From Candidatus Thiodiazotropha sp. (ex Codakia rugifera) (GTDB lineage: Bacteria > Pseudomonadota > Gammaproteobacteria > Chromatiales > Chromatiaceae): DNA of 64,000 nt. Both the position numbers and the translations under genes were made by a program. Under the pieces are notes generated by a model. That model had not been told where the DNA came from. It searched no databases and worked only from the letters and a program-made list of their open reading frames with translations. The stretch is taken from NCBI GenBank assembly GCA_025656675.1, contig JAHXHN010000001.1, positions 1,069,615-1,133,614 on the forward strand, given 5' to 3'. Below, in pieces: positions 29,174 to 38,237 of the stretch; position 1 is the stretch's first letter; each line of letters starts with the position of its first letter.

Positions 29174-29869
29174 ATGGCGGAGAAACATAAACCCGCACCG
29201 ATGGTTGATGAAGTCAGTGAATTTGAAGTACTTGAAATTGCTGTTCGTGAACTCGCGATTGAGAAAGGTCTTTTCACTGCCGAAGATCATCAGCATTGGA
29301 CAGAATACATGCACACCCTTGGCCCATTACCTGCGGCACGACTTGTCGCGAAAGCGTGGCTGGACCCTGAATATAAGAAGCTTGCTGTTAAAGATGGCGT
29401 CAAGGCAAGTTTGGATGTTGGTATTGACTGGGTCAACAGTATGCCAACCAAATTCGGTACACCAAGTGACTACTGCAACCTGCGTGTCCTCGAAGATACG
29501 CCCAAGTTGAAGCATGTTGTTGTGTGCACTTTGTGTTCGTGCTATCCACGGCCCATTCTAGGTCAGTCACCGGAATGGTATAGGACCCCTAACTATCGTC
29601 GTCGTCTCGTTCGCTGGCCGCGACAGGTACTTGCCGAGTTTGGGCTTCAACTGCCGGAGGATGTTGAAGTAAGAGTAGAGGACTCTAACCAGAAGTCTCG
29701 TTTTATCGTACTACCTGTACGTCCCGAAGGTACTGAGGGTTGGACAGAGGATCAACTGGCAGAAATCGTTACCCGGGATTGCCTGATTGGTGTCGCAGTA
29801 CCAAGGCCGGGTAAGACAGTGAATGATCCACGTCCTGTACGACCAGCTATCAACCCTTATAAGCATTAA
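29174..29869 (+). CDS. scnC: Thiocyanate hydrolase gamma (catalytic, cobalt-binding) subunit
   Basis: Catalytic subunit of 231 aa, homologous to nitrile hydratase alpha. The metal site VVCTLCSCYPRP is intact, with Cys118, Cys121, Ser122 and Cys123. The T in CTLCSC is the form associated with non-corrin cobalt rather than iron, and two of the cysteines are oxidised in mature enzymes of this family. The following WYRTPNYRRRLVRWPRQVLAEFGL is also conserved. Nitrile hydratase itself is less likely, because the beta chain is split into scnB and scnA and a P15K-like gene follows. The need for cobalt fits the co-regulated CbiM-type permease. Confidence 0.9.
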   Translation: MAEKHKPAPMVDEVSEFEVLEIAVRELAIEKGLFTAEDHQHWTEYMHTLGPLPAARLVAKAWLDPEYKKLAVKDGVKASLDVGIDWVNSMPTKFGTPSDYCNLRVLEDTPKLKHVVVCTLCSCYPRPILGQSPEWYRTPNYRRRLVRWPRQVLAEFGLQLPEDVEVRVEDSNQKSRFIVLPVRPEGTEGWTEDQLAEIVTRDCLIGVAVPRPGKTVNDPRPVRPAINPYKH

Positions 29870-29878
29870 GGTGATCCC

Positions 29879-30331
29879 ATGACTGACATTAACCCGGACA
29901 AGCTTAAATTAGATGGAGAAATGGAGAGTCGTAATATGGATGACTCGCCCATTGAACTGCTTGAGAAAATCAAGCATGAGGGAAGAGTCTGGGACGAACT
30001 GAGTGAAGAGTATGGTGTGGATAATCCTGATCCGCCGTGGCGTATTACGCTAGAAGCAACGTGCGATATGCTTGCCGATGGTTATTGGACCACATTCAAT
30101 ATCTGTAAGCCTAAAGAGGAGCGTAATCCGGAAGAGGAAAGTCAGAACCTCGATGCAGTTGAGCGTCGTTGGGAAGAAGATCAGCTTGTCAGTCAACACT
30201 ATACTGATGTCCCGTTCCCAGAGAGTCAGTTATTAGCGCTGGCCCATACATTGATTCGGCGTGGCCTACTGAATGAGCAGGATCTTGCTAATCGTATGGC
30301 AGAGGTTGACCGGCGTCTAAACAGTGCTTAG
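29879..30331 (+). CDS. P15K-like cobalt chaperone/activator of thiocyanate hydrolase
   Basis: 150-aa protein that resembles ScnB and the N-terminal part of nitrile hydratase beta: an acidic N-terminus, then WRITLEATCDMLADGYWTTFNIC, and LLALAHTLIRRGLLNEQDLANRM near the end. In T. thioparus the gene after scnC encodes P15K, which delivers cobalt to the gamma subunit. Position (10 bp after scnC), size and family type match that role here. It ends the scn operon; about 230 bp without a recognised signal separate it from the ABC transporter genes. Confidence 0.75.
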   Translation: MTDINPDKLKLDGEMESRNMDDSPIELLEKIKHEGRVWDELSEEYGVDNPDPPWRITLEATCDMLADGYWTTFNICKPKEERNPEEESQNLDAVERRWEEDQLVSQHYTDVPFPESQLLALAHTLIRRGLLNEQDLANRMAEVDRRLNSA

Positions 30332-30560
30332 TGAAAGCGTCGGCACTCGGTTATCAGATGCGCGACGCTACTAGATGCCAGAATCTTCTGTTTGTTTCAT
30401 ATTGAGAAATAAGCAGACCGATGAGGTGGGTGCCGGATTGCAACGTGATAATCCCGGTAGGTGAGAATTGACTATCGAATGATGTTCTAGCGCTTGTGGT
30501 ATGTCTGGCTCTCGCAAGTCAGAAGCCTTAACTAATTATTGCTTACAGAGGATATGATTA

Positions 30561-31388
30561 ATGTCTATACGCGGAGTCCGCATCAAGATCCAAGCGCTTA
30601 GCCATCGTTATACACCTAAGAGTCCGGTGACATTTGACAAGGTCAACCTGGATGCCAAACAGGGAGAAATTATTGCCATCATTGGCCGGTCGGGTTGTGG
30701 TAAATCAACCTTACTGCATATCCTGGCAGGTCTTCTGCGTCCAACTGACGGCACGGTATACCTTGATGACACACTGGTCACAGCGCCCTCACCGCAATGG
30801 GTCATGATGTTCCAGGCACCCCATCTTTTTCCCTGGATGAAGGTGTCACAAAATGTTGGTATCGGTCTTCATTTTGCCGGATGGCATGAGGCAAAAATGA
30901 GTGACCGGGTTGCCGATGCGCTCAGTCTTGTCGATCTGCAGGACTATGCGGACAACAATGTACAGGACCTTTCAGGTGGTCAGCAACAGCGTGTCGCGCT
31001 AGCCCGTTCACTGGTGATGGAACCCGAGTTGCTGCTGTTGGATGAACCTTTCTCTGCGCTTGATGCCTTTACCCGTGCATCTTTGCAACACGATGTCCGC
31101 TCCATCGCCAAGCGTCTCGGATTCAACGTAGTTATTGTTACCCACGATATCGATGAAGCCGTGTTGATGGCCGACCGTGCGCTGATCATGGCTGGATCCC
31201 CAGGCAAGATCTACGATGAACTGGAAGTCAATCTCCCCGATCCTCGTGAACGTCAGGACCCGGCTGTACAGGCGATGCGCGCGCGCCTGATGACAGCCTT
31301 TCAAAATGCAGCAAATGAAGACCCCAATGCTTCCAGCAAGGATGTTGGTGATGAATCCAAACCACACAGCGTCACGCAGCATGCCTGA
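30561..31388 (+). CDS. ABC transporter ATPase, nitrate/sulfonate/taurine class
   Basis: Cytoplasmic ATPase of 275 aa energising an uptake transporter. Walker A is IGRSGCGKST, the Q-loop lies in VMMFQAPHLFPW, the signature is LSGGQQQR, Walker B is LLLLDEPFSALD and the switch His is in VTHDIDEA. It belongs to the NrtD/SsuB/TauB class. About 30 extra residues at the C-terminus are hydrophilic. It lies 48 bp upstream of the binding-protein gene. The genomic context suggests import of thiocyanate or a related small anion, but specificity cannot be read from an ATPase. Confidence 0.9.
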   Translation: MSIRGVRIKIQALSHRYTPKSPVTFDKVNLDAKQGEIIAIIGRSGCGKSTLLHILAGLLRPTDGTVYLDDTLVTAPSPQWVMMFQAPHLFPWMKVSQNVGIGLHFAGWHEAKMSDRVADALSLVDLQDYADNNVQDLSGGQQQRVALARSLVMEPELLLLDEPFSALDAFTRASLQHDVRSIAKRLGFNVVIVTHDIDEAVLMADRALIMAGSPGKIYDELEVNLPDPRERQDPAVQAMRARLMTAFQNAANEDPNASSKDVGDESKPHSVTQHA

Positions 31389-31435
31389 CCGTGCAAAAGT
31401 CGGATTGCCCGACTGCCTAACGGAGGATACCGAAG

Positions 31436-32728
31436 ATGAAGAAGCAGAAGCAGCAAATCGATAAGTATGGCGAGGGAATAGATGATCCTCAACTTGTCTT
31501 GGACTATGATCCGCTTTTTAAGAATGTGTTAGGTAGTGGCGTAGACCGGCGTGATTTTCTAAAGATGGGTGGTCTTGCGGCAATGAGTAGTTTGATACCT
31601 ACAGCTGCAACTTTCGCCCAGGAGCAAAAATGGGATCCGGTAGTACGTATTGGCTATATTCCGATTACTGATGCGGCTGCGCTACTGGTCGCGCATGAGT
31701 TGGGTTTTTTCAAAAAAGAGGGTATAGATTCCGTTCGCCCAACCCTCATTCGTGGTTGGTCGCCACTCGTTGAAGCCTTTGCTTCGCATCGCTTCAATCT
31801 CACCCATATGCTGATCCCAATTCCAATCTGGATGCGTTACAACAACAAGTATCCATTGAAGATCACTGCCTGGGATCATACCAACGGTTCAGCAATCATC
31901 GTCCACAAGGATAGCGGCATCAATACCCCAAAGGATTTTGGTGGCAAGCAGTTTGCTGTACCTTACTGGTACTCGATCCATAATATCGTATCCCAGAAGA
32001 TCATGAAGGAAGCTGGTATCACACCAGTGATACGTCCACAAACCGCGAAGCTGGGACCCAACGAGTGTAACTTCCTGGTACTGAATCCACCTGATATGCC
32101 ACCGGCTCTAGCATCGAAATCGATTGATGGCTATTGCGTGGCCGAACCGTTTAATGCTTTGGGCGAGATCAAGGCAGGTGGCAAGGTATTGCGTTTTACC
32201 GGCGATGTCTGGAAGGGGCACCCCTGCTGCGTTGTGGTTATGCATGAAGCCGATGCTATGGACCCGGATCGTGCAGCCTGGGCTCAGGGTGTGCACAATG
32301 CTGTAATCGCCGCACAGATTCATCTGGGTGAGAACAGAAAGGAGATGGCGCACATGCTGTCTCGTAACGGTAAAAAGTACCTGCCATTTCCAAAGAAGAT
32401 AATCGAACGTGCGATGCTCTTTTATGATCCTGCCTACTACAACAACCCGGTAGCGATCAAACACCCGGAATGGGGTATGGATCGTATTAATTTCCAGAGC
32501 TGGCCATACCGTTCGGCAACCGAACTGGTTGTCTCCGATCTGAAGAAAACGGTGCTCACAGGCGATGCAGGATTCCTTGACAACCTGACGCCTGAACATG
32601 TTGCTGATGATCTGGTGAATTACACCTTTGTCAAGAATGCGCTGGAAGCGAATCCAAAATGGAAAAATGATCCAAGCGTTCCATCTTCAGGTGATCCTTA
32701 TAGCAGAGTTGAGGTGGTCGAATTGTGA
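31436..32728 (+). CDS. ABC transporter substrate-binding protein (NrtA/SsuA class), Tat-exported
   Basis: 430-aa periplasmic binding protein. A long N-terminal region carries a twin-arginine motif (VDRRDFLKMGG, about residues 36-46) followed by a hydrophobic stretch ending near AATFAQ, so it is probably exported folded. The mature part begins VVRIGYIPITDAAALLVAHE, the opening of NrtA/CmpA/SsuA-type proteins that bind nitrate, bicarbonate or sulfonates. Ligand unknown; thiocyanate or cyanate is the contextual guess. A strong SD (ACGGAGGA) precedes the ATG. Its stop overlaps the GTG start of the first permease by 4 nt. Confidence 0.9.
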   Translation: MKKQKQQIDKYGEGIDDPQLVLDYDPLFKNVLGSGVDRRDFLKMGGLAAMSSLIPTAATFAQEQKWDPVVRIGYIPITDAAALLVAHELGFFKKEGIDSVRPTLIRGWSPLVEAFASHRFNLTHMLIPIPIWMRYNNKYPLKITAWDHTNGSAIIVHKDSGINTPKDFGGKQFAVPYWYSIHNIVSQKIMKEAGITPVIRPQTAKLGPNECNFLVLNPPDMPPALASKSIDGYCVAEPFNALGEIKAGGKVLRFTGDVWKGHPCCVVVMHEADAMDPDRAAWAQGVHNAVIAAQIHLGENRKEMAHMLSRNGKKYLPFPKKIIERAMLFYDPAYYNNPVAIKHPEWGMDRINFQSWPYRSATELVVSDLKKTVLTGDAGFLDNLTPEHVADDLVNYTFVKNALEANPKWKNDPSVPSSGDPYSRVEVVEL

Positions 32729-33552
32729 GTAACGGCGCTTCCACTGTCGGCGCTGGCGATTCTCGATCGCTCCGTGCCCTGAAGTCTTCAGGGCGCGGTC
32801 TGTCAAACTTTTTTGGGGGATTGGCGATCCTGTTTACATTGTGGTGGATCGGAGGTTATTTCATCTCTACCAATCCTTCTACAGAACATTTTGCAGCCTT
32901 CGGTCCCATCCCGACATTTAAGGCATTTCCAGAGTTGTGGTCATCAGGGACGATACAAAGTGCCATTGCTGCCAGTGGCTATCGTTTAGGTGTTGGACTC
33001 CTGATTGCCATTTTTCTCGGTGTGCCGATTGGTATTCTCATGGGCCGCAGTAAAAGGTTCCGCGAGGTGAGTAACTCGCCATTCCAATTGCTGCGCATGA
33101 TCAGTCCACTGGCTTGGACGCCGCTTGCGGTGGTTGTGTTCGCGACATGGAATCAGTCGATTATATTTCTCATCGCCATTGCATCGCTCTGGCCAGTAGC
33201 ATTTGCAACTGCCGCCGGTCTGGCTAAAGTGGATCCGGCCTGGTTCAAGGTTGCTCGGAATCTAGGTGCCAAGCCTTGGCACATGCTGACAAAAATTATT
33301 TTACCTGCAATCAGTTTCGATGTATTCACCGGGATTCGACTCGCCCTTGGTGTGGCTTGGATTGTACTCGTCCCTGCAGAGTATCTCGGCGTAACATCCG
33401 GTCTTGGCTACTCCATCGAGGATGCACGCGAGACACTGTCATATGACCATCTCACAGCAATTGTACTGGTTATTGGAGCGATTGGTTATATCCTCGATAG
33501 CTCCTGCGTATTGCTCATCAAACGATTCAGTTGGCACCATGCGGAATCATGA
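32725..33552 (+). CDS. ABC transporter permease 1
   Basis: 275-aa inner-membrane permease of the NrtB/SsuC/TauC class. About six helices are visible, with the EAA-loop region VAFATAAGLAKVDPAWFKVARNLGAKPWH that docks the ATPase. It starts at GTG in a 4-nt overlap with the binding-protein gene. It is a close paralogue of the next gene, with the two central halves nearly identical, which indicates a recent tandem duplication. Confidence 0.9.
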   Translation: MSNGASTVGAGDSRSLRALKSSGRGLSNFFGGLAILFTLWWIGGYFISTNPSTEHFAAFGPIPTFKAFPELWSSGTIQSAIAASGYRLGVGLLIAIFLGVPIGILMGRSKRFREVSNSPFQLLRMISPLAWTPLAVVVFATWNQSIIFLIAIASLWPVAFATAAGLAKVDPAWFKVARNLGAKPWHMLTKIILPAISFDVFTGIRLALGVAWIVLVPAEYLGVTSGLGYSIEDARETLSYDHLTAIVLVIGAIGYILDSSCVLLIKRFSWHHAES

Positions 33553-33622
33553 GGCAAGGGATCAAATCAATGAGTGATGGTTGGATTAAGGCTATGCGTT
33601 TTGTTGAAGAGGTTATAACGCT

Positions 33623-34471
33623 ATGAGCGATGACACCGCGTCTGTCGGGGTGGATGTAATCAACGCCAAGACTGAAGATACCAAATCAGCCCACGCACTG
33701 AAGTCCTCATGGCGGGGACTATCGAATTTTTTCGCGGGCCTTGCAATTCTGTTTGTCGTCTGGTGGTTTGGTGTCTACCTGATCTCTTCCTCGCCATCGA
33801 CTGAGCACTTTGCCGATTTCGGGCCCATACCGGCACTACAGGCGATGCCTGAACTGTGGGATGAAGGCACGATTCAAAGTGCGATTATGTCAAGTGGCTA
33901 TCGTCTGGGTAGCGGGCTCCTCATTGCTATCGTTATCGGCGTACCCATCGGCATATTGATCGGTCGCAGCAAGCGGTTTCGTGAGTTGAGCAACTCCCCA
34001 TTCCAACTGCTACGTATGATCAGTCCACTCTCCTGGGAGCCGATTGCAGTGATTGTATTCGCTACCTGGAATCAGGCCATCATTTTTCTGATTGCAATGG
34101 CCTCGGTCTGGCCTGTCGCATTTGCAACAGCAGCCGGTCTGGCCAAGGTGGATCCTGCCTGGTTCAAGGTAGCTCGAAATCTTGGTGCCAAGCCTTGGCA
34201 TGTAGTGACGAATATTATTGTGCCGGCAATCACTTTTGATGTGCTCACCGGTATTCGTCTGGCCCTTGGAGTGGCGTGGATTGTGCTCGTCCCGGCAGAA
34301 TTCCTCGGTGTGACGACAGGGCTTGGTTATTCAATTCAAGACGCACGTGAGGGGCTCTCATACGATCATCTCATGGCGTGGGTACTCATTATTGGCGTTA
34401 TTGGTTATATCCTCGATAGCTCCTGTGTATTACTGATCAAACGCTTCAGTTGGCATCGTGGAGAAAGTTGA
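33623..34471 (+). CDS. ABC transporter permease 2 (tandem paralogue)
   Basis: 282-aa permease, clearly homologous to the preceding one along its whole length, by eye roughly 80 percent identical. The EAA-loop segment AGLAKVDPAWFKVARNLG is the same in both. The N-terminal 20 residues are more divergent and acidic. The 70 bp between the two genes hold no recognised signal. The pair could form a heterodimeric channel instead of the usual homodimer, or one copy may be redundant. Confidence 0.9.
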   Translation: MSDDTASVGVDVINAKTEDTKSAHALKSSWRGLSNFFAGLAILFVVWWFGVYLISSSPSTEHFADFGPIPALQAMPELWDEGTIQSAIMSSGYRLGSGLLIAIVIGVPIGILIGRSKRFRELSNSPFQLLRMISPLSWEPIAVIVFATWNQAIIFLIAMASVWPVAFATAAGLAKVDPAWFKVARNLGAKPWHVVTNIIVPAITFDVLTGIRLALGVAWIVLVPAEFLGVTTGLGYSIQDAREGLSYDHLMAWVLIIGVIGYILDSSCVLLIKRFSWHRGES

Positions 34472-34674
34472 GGTGTGGAAACAAGTGTTTTGGTGTATTC
34501 GATTTGAGCGGTTTGATGCCGATTTTGATTCATGTGCTGGGGTGGTGGTGTTGCCATCCAAGCGTATAAGGCTCTGTACTCTGCGAGTGGCGGGGCTTTA
34601 AAAGCGGGGGGTTAAGGCACACAGAGAATATATGCCCTCTCGGAACAGTGGTGCGTGAATGCGAGGTATGTGTG

Positions 34675-34944
34675 ATGACAAAATCACGATTCACCGAAGA
34701 GCAGATTGTAGCTGTGCTAAAGGAAGCCGAGGAGAGCGGTGTAAAGGTCAGGGAAGTTTGCCGCAAGCATGGTATCTCGGATGCCACGTTCTATAAATGG
34801 CGTGCGAAACACGGGGATTCAACACTCACCGAGTCGAGACGTATAAAACAACTTGAGGAAGAGAACCAGCGGCTTAGGTCTCTAGTTGCCGATTTGTCGC
34901 TCCGTAATCAGGCGTTGAAACAGGTGGTATCGAAAAAGTGGTAA
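34675..34944 (+). mobile_element. IS3-family transposase OrfA remnant
   Basis: An 89-aa protein starting MTKSRFTEEQIVAVLKEAEE, with the helix-turn-helix VREVCRKHGISDATFYKWRAK and a leucine-zipper-like tail (RIKQLEEENQRLRSLVADLS). This is the OrfA of the IS3 family (IS407-like group). The OrfB integrase with its DDE domain is missing: the sequence changes abruptly after the OrfA stop. The element is therefore a broken insertion sequence that cannot transpose by itself. G/T-rich sequence from about 34520 may include its left end. It separates the transporter genes from the sulfur genes. Confidence 0.85.
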
Positions 34945-35028
34945 GTATGACCTGTCTGTAAAGTACGCCGGTACCTTTTAATCCTTATGTCGTAACGAAA
35001 GTGCGGCACAGAGAGAGGCGAAAACAAC

Positions 35029-35421
35029 ATGTCCCAACATTTGCACATAATCTGTGTTACGGGAACACGCGAAAAGTTACAGATGGCTGCGATGTTCGCG
35101 TCGGTCGCAGCCGCAACAGGGGACCAGGTTTCGGTTTTTTTCTCAATGAATGCCCTGCCATTTTTCGTCAAGGATAGTACGGACGAGGTACCGGTGGAAG
35201 GCCGGTTTGGTGAGCTTATGGAACAGGAGGTAGGCGTCCCCCCTTTTAAACAGTTGTTCAAGCATGCGTCGGAACTCGGTGACGCTAAATTGCTGCCGTG
35301 CTCAATGGCCCTCGATTTACTGAAGATCTCTGAAGAGGCACTCGATCCGGAGCTTGGTCCGCCAACGGGACTGACCCGCTTTCTGAGCGATGCCGAGGGA
35401 GGTCAACTGCTTACGTTTTAA
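35029..35421 (+). CDS. DsrE/DsrF-like sulfur-relay protein
   Basis: 130-aa DsrE-superfamily protein ([34 protein letters not shown] opening strand and helix). It has one conserved Cys in [14 protein letters not shown] (about residue 90), a position used in this family to carry a persulfide. Such proteins pass sulfane sulfur to TusA. The next gene is tusA, 44 bp downstream, so the pair is a sulfur-transfer module. Confidence 0.85.
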   Translation: MSQHLHIICVTGTREKLQMAAMFASVAAATGDQVSVFFSMNALPFFVKDSTDEVPVEGRFGELMEQEVGVPPFKQLFKHASELGDAKLLPCSMALDLLKISEEALDPELGPPTGLTRFLSDAEGGQLLTF

Positions 35422-35465
35422 ACAGGGCTATGAATCAAACAACTGTCAGCAAGAGGATATGAGTA

Positions 35466-35696
35466 ATGAGTGAAAGCAAGACCATTGATGCACGAGACAC
35501 GTTCTGCCCTGGGCCGCTTATGGAGCTTATTACCTACATGAAACAGGCTAATGTGGGTGATACGCTCGAACTTCTATCGACTGACAATGGCACGGCATCG
35601 GATGTGCCGGAATGGATTAAAAAGGTTGGGCACGAGATGGTCAGCAGCGAGAAAGTCGGAGAGGTCTGGCACCTTACGGTACGCAAGACCAAATAG
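35466..35696 (+). CDS. tusA: TusA-family sulfur carrier protein
   Basis: 76-aa sulfur carrier. The family motif Cys-Pro-x-Pro is present in DTFCPGPLMELITYMK (Cys at about residue 15), where the Cys takes up a persulfide. The rest folds as the two-layer sandwich ending in EVWHLTVRKTK. It works with the DsrE-like protein upstream and, by context, with the flavoprotein 72 bp downstream in dissimilatory sulfur trafficking rather than in tRNA modification. Confidence 0.92.
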   Translation: MSESKTIDARDTFCPGPLMELITYMKQANVGDTLELLSTDNGTASDVPEWIKKVGHEMVSSEKVGEVWHLTVRKTK

Positions 35697-35768
35697 TGGG
35701 CTGCTTGTGAGATTGTGATTGTGGACCGTGACCAGAAACGTCTTAACAAATTTTGATAGGAGAACAGA

Positions 35769-36902
35769 ATGAGAATCTTAGTCGTCGGTGGTGGCTGCGG
35801 TGGTACCATATTAGCCAATAACCTCGCGCGGCGGCTGGCCAGCGAGATTCGCAGCCGTAAAGTCCGAATCACTATGCTATCCGCCTCGGATAAGCACATG
35901 TACCAGCCTGGCCTGTTGTATGTCGCGTTTGGACAGATGATGCCGGATGAGTTGTATCGGGATCAGGTGAGTCTGCTCGAACCCTGCATTGACTTTCACG
36001 TGGACCCGGTTGAAGAATTTTATCTCGATCAGAATAAGGTAAAGACCAAGAGCGGCAAAACCCACGAGTATGATACGCTCATCATCGCAACCGGTTCACG
36101 CATTGTGCCTGAGGAAGTCCCCGGTTTAATTGAGGGATCAGAGACCTTCTATTCCGAAACATCAGCAGTGAAGATGTTCAAACGTCTGCGTGAGTTCGAG
36201 GGGGGGAAGGTTGCCATTGTTGTTGGGGTTCCACACAAGTGCCCAATCGCACCCGTCGAGATCACCTTTGCCCTGCACGATTATTTCAAGGCACGTGGTA
36301 TCCGCGATAAGGTGCACATTAAGTATCACTACCCGATTGGACGTATCCACACGATTGAAAATGTGGCTATATGGGCCAAGCCTGAGTTTGACCGTATTGG
36401 TGTCGAATATGAGACCTTGTTCAATGTCAAGGAAGTGGATGTAGAGAATCAGGTTGTAAAGAGCGAGGAGGGTACGGAAACCGAGTATGACCTGCTCATC
36501 TCCATTCCTCCGCATCGTGGTATGAAAGTGATCGAGAAGGACAAGCTTGGCGATGGAGGCTGGATTCCGACTGATCGATATCAGCTCACCATGGAGGGCC
36601 ACGATAACGTCTATGTGTTGGGCGATACGACCAACCTGCCGGTGAGTAAGACCGGTTCAGCAGCGCACTTCGAGGCTGAGGTGGTCGCTGAAAATATCGC
36701 GTCTATCATCAAGATTGGTGCCCCGGTACGCGAATACGACGGCAAGGTCTACTGCTTCATTGAGGCGGGCCATGATCGTGCGACTTATGCGATGTTCAAT
36801 TACCAAAACCCACCCAATCTGAAGTCGCCCAATAAGTCGATGCATTGGTTCAAAATGAGCTATAACAAGATGTATTGGACCAGTGTGCGCGGTTTACTTT
36901 AA
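35769..36902 (+). CDS. Sulfide:quinone oxidoreductase-like flavoprotein
   Basis: 377-aa pyridine-nucleotide-disulfide family flavoprotein. The FAD motif is MRILVVGGGCGGTILANNLA, followed by YQPGLLYVAFGQ, the TLIIATGSRIVP loop, VVGVPHKCPIAPVE with a Cys in a redox position, and VYVLGDTTNLPVSKTG near the C-terminus. This is the layout of SQR-type and FCSD-like enzymes that oxidise sulfide or persulfide and reduce quinone. There is no signal peptide. The C-terminal 40 residues can form an amphipathic membrane-binding segment. Its neighbours DsrE, TusA and DUF1641 recur with this enzyme class in sulfur oxidisers. Confidence 0.85.
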   Translation: MRILVVGGGCGGTILANNLARRLASEIRSRKVRITMLSASDKHMYQPGLLYVAFGQMMPDELYRDQVSLLEPCIDFHVDPVEEFYLDQNKVKTKSGKTHEYDTLIIATGSRIVPEEVPGLIEGSETFYSETSAVKMFKRLREFEGGKVAIVVGVPHKCPIAPVEITFALHDYFKARGIRDKVHIKYHYPIGRIHTIENVAIWAKPEFDRIGVEYETLFNVKEVDVENQVVKSEEGTETEYDLLISIPPHRGMKVIEKDKLGDGGWIPTDRYQLTMEGHDNVYVLGDTTNLPVSKTGSAAHFEAEVVAENIASIIKIGAPVREYDGKVYCFIEAGHDRATYAMFNYQNPPNLKSPNKSMHWFKMSYNKMYWTSVRGLL

Positions 36903-37022
36903 CCTGGAAAAAGCAGTTGACAGACGAAATATGCTCACTTACATGAACAACAACATCATTCTAATATCACCTGGATACGTAATGGGTGAGCTTCGCACTT
37001 TCCGGGTATAGGAGGCCAGGTT

Positions 37023-37469
37023 ATGACTACACAGACTGAAACACCCCCCACTGTAGCAACAGCTGCGGAACGCGAGGAATTCGCCCGTGATCTAGAGCAA
37101 CTATCTGAACTGGCAACACTGGTAACCTCGGCACGGGATGCCATGTCGGATGAGATCGTTACGCGTTTAGCCTCGGCGCTGAGCGAGGGTATAACACTAC
37201 TCGATCGTCTCACGCGTAATGAAGGCTTGATGCGTTTGCTGCAGGTGCTGGATCGCCCTGAGACTCAACATCTGTTGCTGGGCCTGTCAACGGCACTCAG
37301 CCAGATGAGTCGGGATATTGCAACGGCCCCGCCAGCCAAAGGTGGTGTCGCAGGGATTGTGAAATTGGCCCTTGAGCCTGGTACTCAGGAAGGTGTCCGG
37401 TCACTTTCCTTACTTGGCCAGTATTGGAGTGAAAGCATGCGTGAATTACACCGGACAGGTGGGCGTTGA
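37023..37469 (+). CDS. DUF1641 family protein
   Basis: 148-aa acidic, largely helical protein. The middle and C-terminal part (EGLMRLLQVLDRPETQHLLLGLSTALSQ and GVAGIVKLALEPGTQEGVRSLSLLGQ) matches DUF1641, a family of unknown function commonly encoded beside SQR-like flavoproteins and formate-dehydrogenase-like enzymes. A role as a small partner of the preceding flavoprotein is plausible. It is the last gene of the sulfur block. Confidence 0.85.
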   Translation: MTTQTETPPTVATAAEREEFARDLEQLSELATLVTSARDAMSDEIVTRLASALSEGITLLDRLTRNEGLMRLLQVLDRPETQHLLLGLSTALSQMSRDIATAPPAKGGVAGIVKLALEPGTQEGVRSLSLLGQYWSESMRELHRTGGR

Positions 37470-37532
37470 GACTGTAGCGTTTTCCATTGCAGCAAACGCT
37501 TCCTATGCATGCGAGATCTCGATCTGCAGATG

Positions 37533-37976
37533 CTAATCGGTGGCGAGCTTGAGGGGCTGCATCTCTTTATACATGATGATCAGCGGTTTCTTGGTGGCAA
37601 AGGTAAGTATCCGGGTGCTGGAAGGGTAGAATAGGTGGCTGCATAGAAACATATGCAACTCTTCTCCCTGGAGCAGGAACTCCTTAAATCGCAATACATT
37701 TTTTGTATCAATTGCGTCTTGCGTACGATAGTTGAAGTGGTTGAATCCAACGGTGTTGTTAGACAGAAATAGCTGAGGTATTGATTCGTGGTGCCCCAGT
37801 AGTTCGTGCTGGGCCTTCTTAAGTAGCGATGCTGAGAGAATCAGGCCAATCCTATCCTCACCGAATAACCAACTGATATCCCTCTCTTCATCATAATCGG
37901 CCGTGTGTTCACCAAAGGCAAGACACCAGCCCTTGTAATAGGCGTTGTATCGTTTAATGATCCGTGAATCATTCAT
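37533..37976 (-). CDS. Hypothetical protein
   Basis: 147-aa protein of unknown family. It is soluble, rich in aromatic residues and His, with no signal peptide, metal motif or repeat that I can identify. It lies on the opposite strand to the sulfur genes and ends 64 bp from the DUF1641 stop. The long intact frame and ordinary composition support it as a real gene; no function is proposed. Confidence 0.6.
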   Translation of the reverse strand: MNDSRIIKRYNAYYKGWCLAFGEHTADYDEERDISWLFGEDRIGLILSASLLKKAQHELLGHHESIPQLFLSNNTVGFNHFNYRTQDAIDTKNVLRFKEFLLQGEELHMFLCSHLFYPSSTRILTFATKKPLIIMYKEMQPLKLATD

Positions 37977-38237
37977 CAGTGGATGTGGCTGCTACCGTAC
38001 TAATTGTAATAATGGCAAGTGAAACAGTCGCTTATTGTTTTTGTAGCTCGCATGGCACTGAGAGGATGTGTGTTGCAACCGGTCATGCTTCAGTAATATG
38101 CGCCACATCAATAGTACTTAAAACGGTGTTCTCATACAAATATCCCCGCCGACGGTGGCAGTCACACAAGCGCTAGCAGGCACCAGTAGTGATTCGTAGA
38201 CGTTCAAGTCTGGTAGCCGTCAAGGGAGGAGCCCCCA

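Noticed and set aside
28321..29869. Nitrile hydratase
   Set aside because: The beta subunit is split into two genes and a P15K-like gene follows, which matches thiocyanate hydrolase; substrate remains to be tested.
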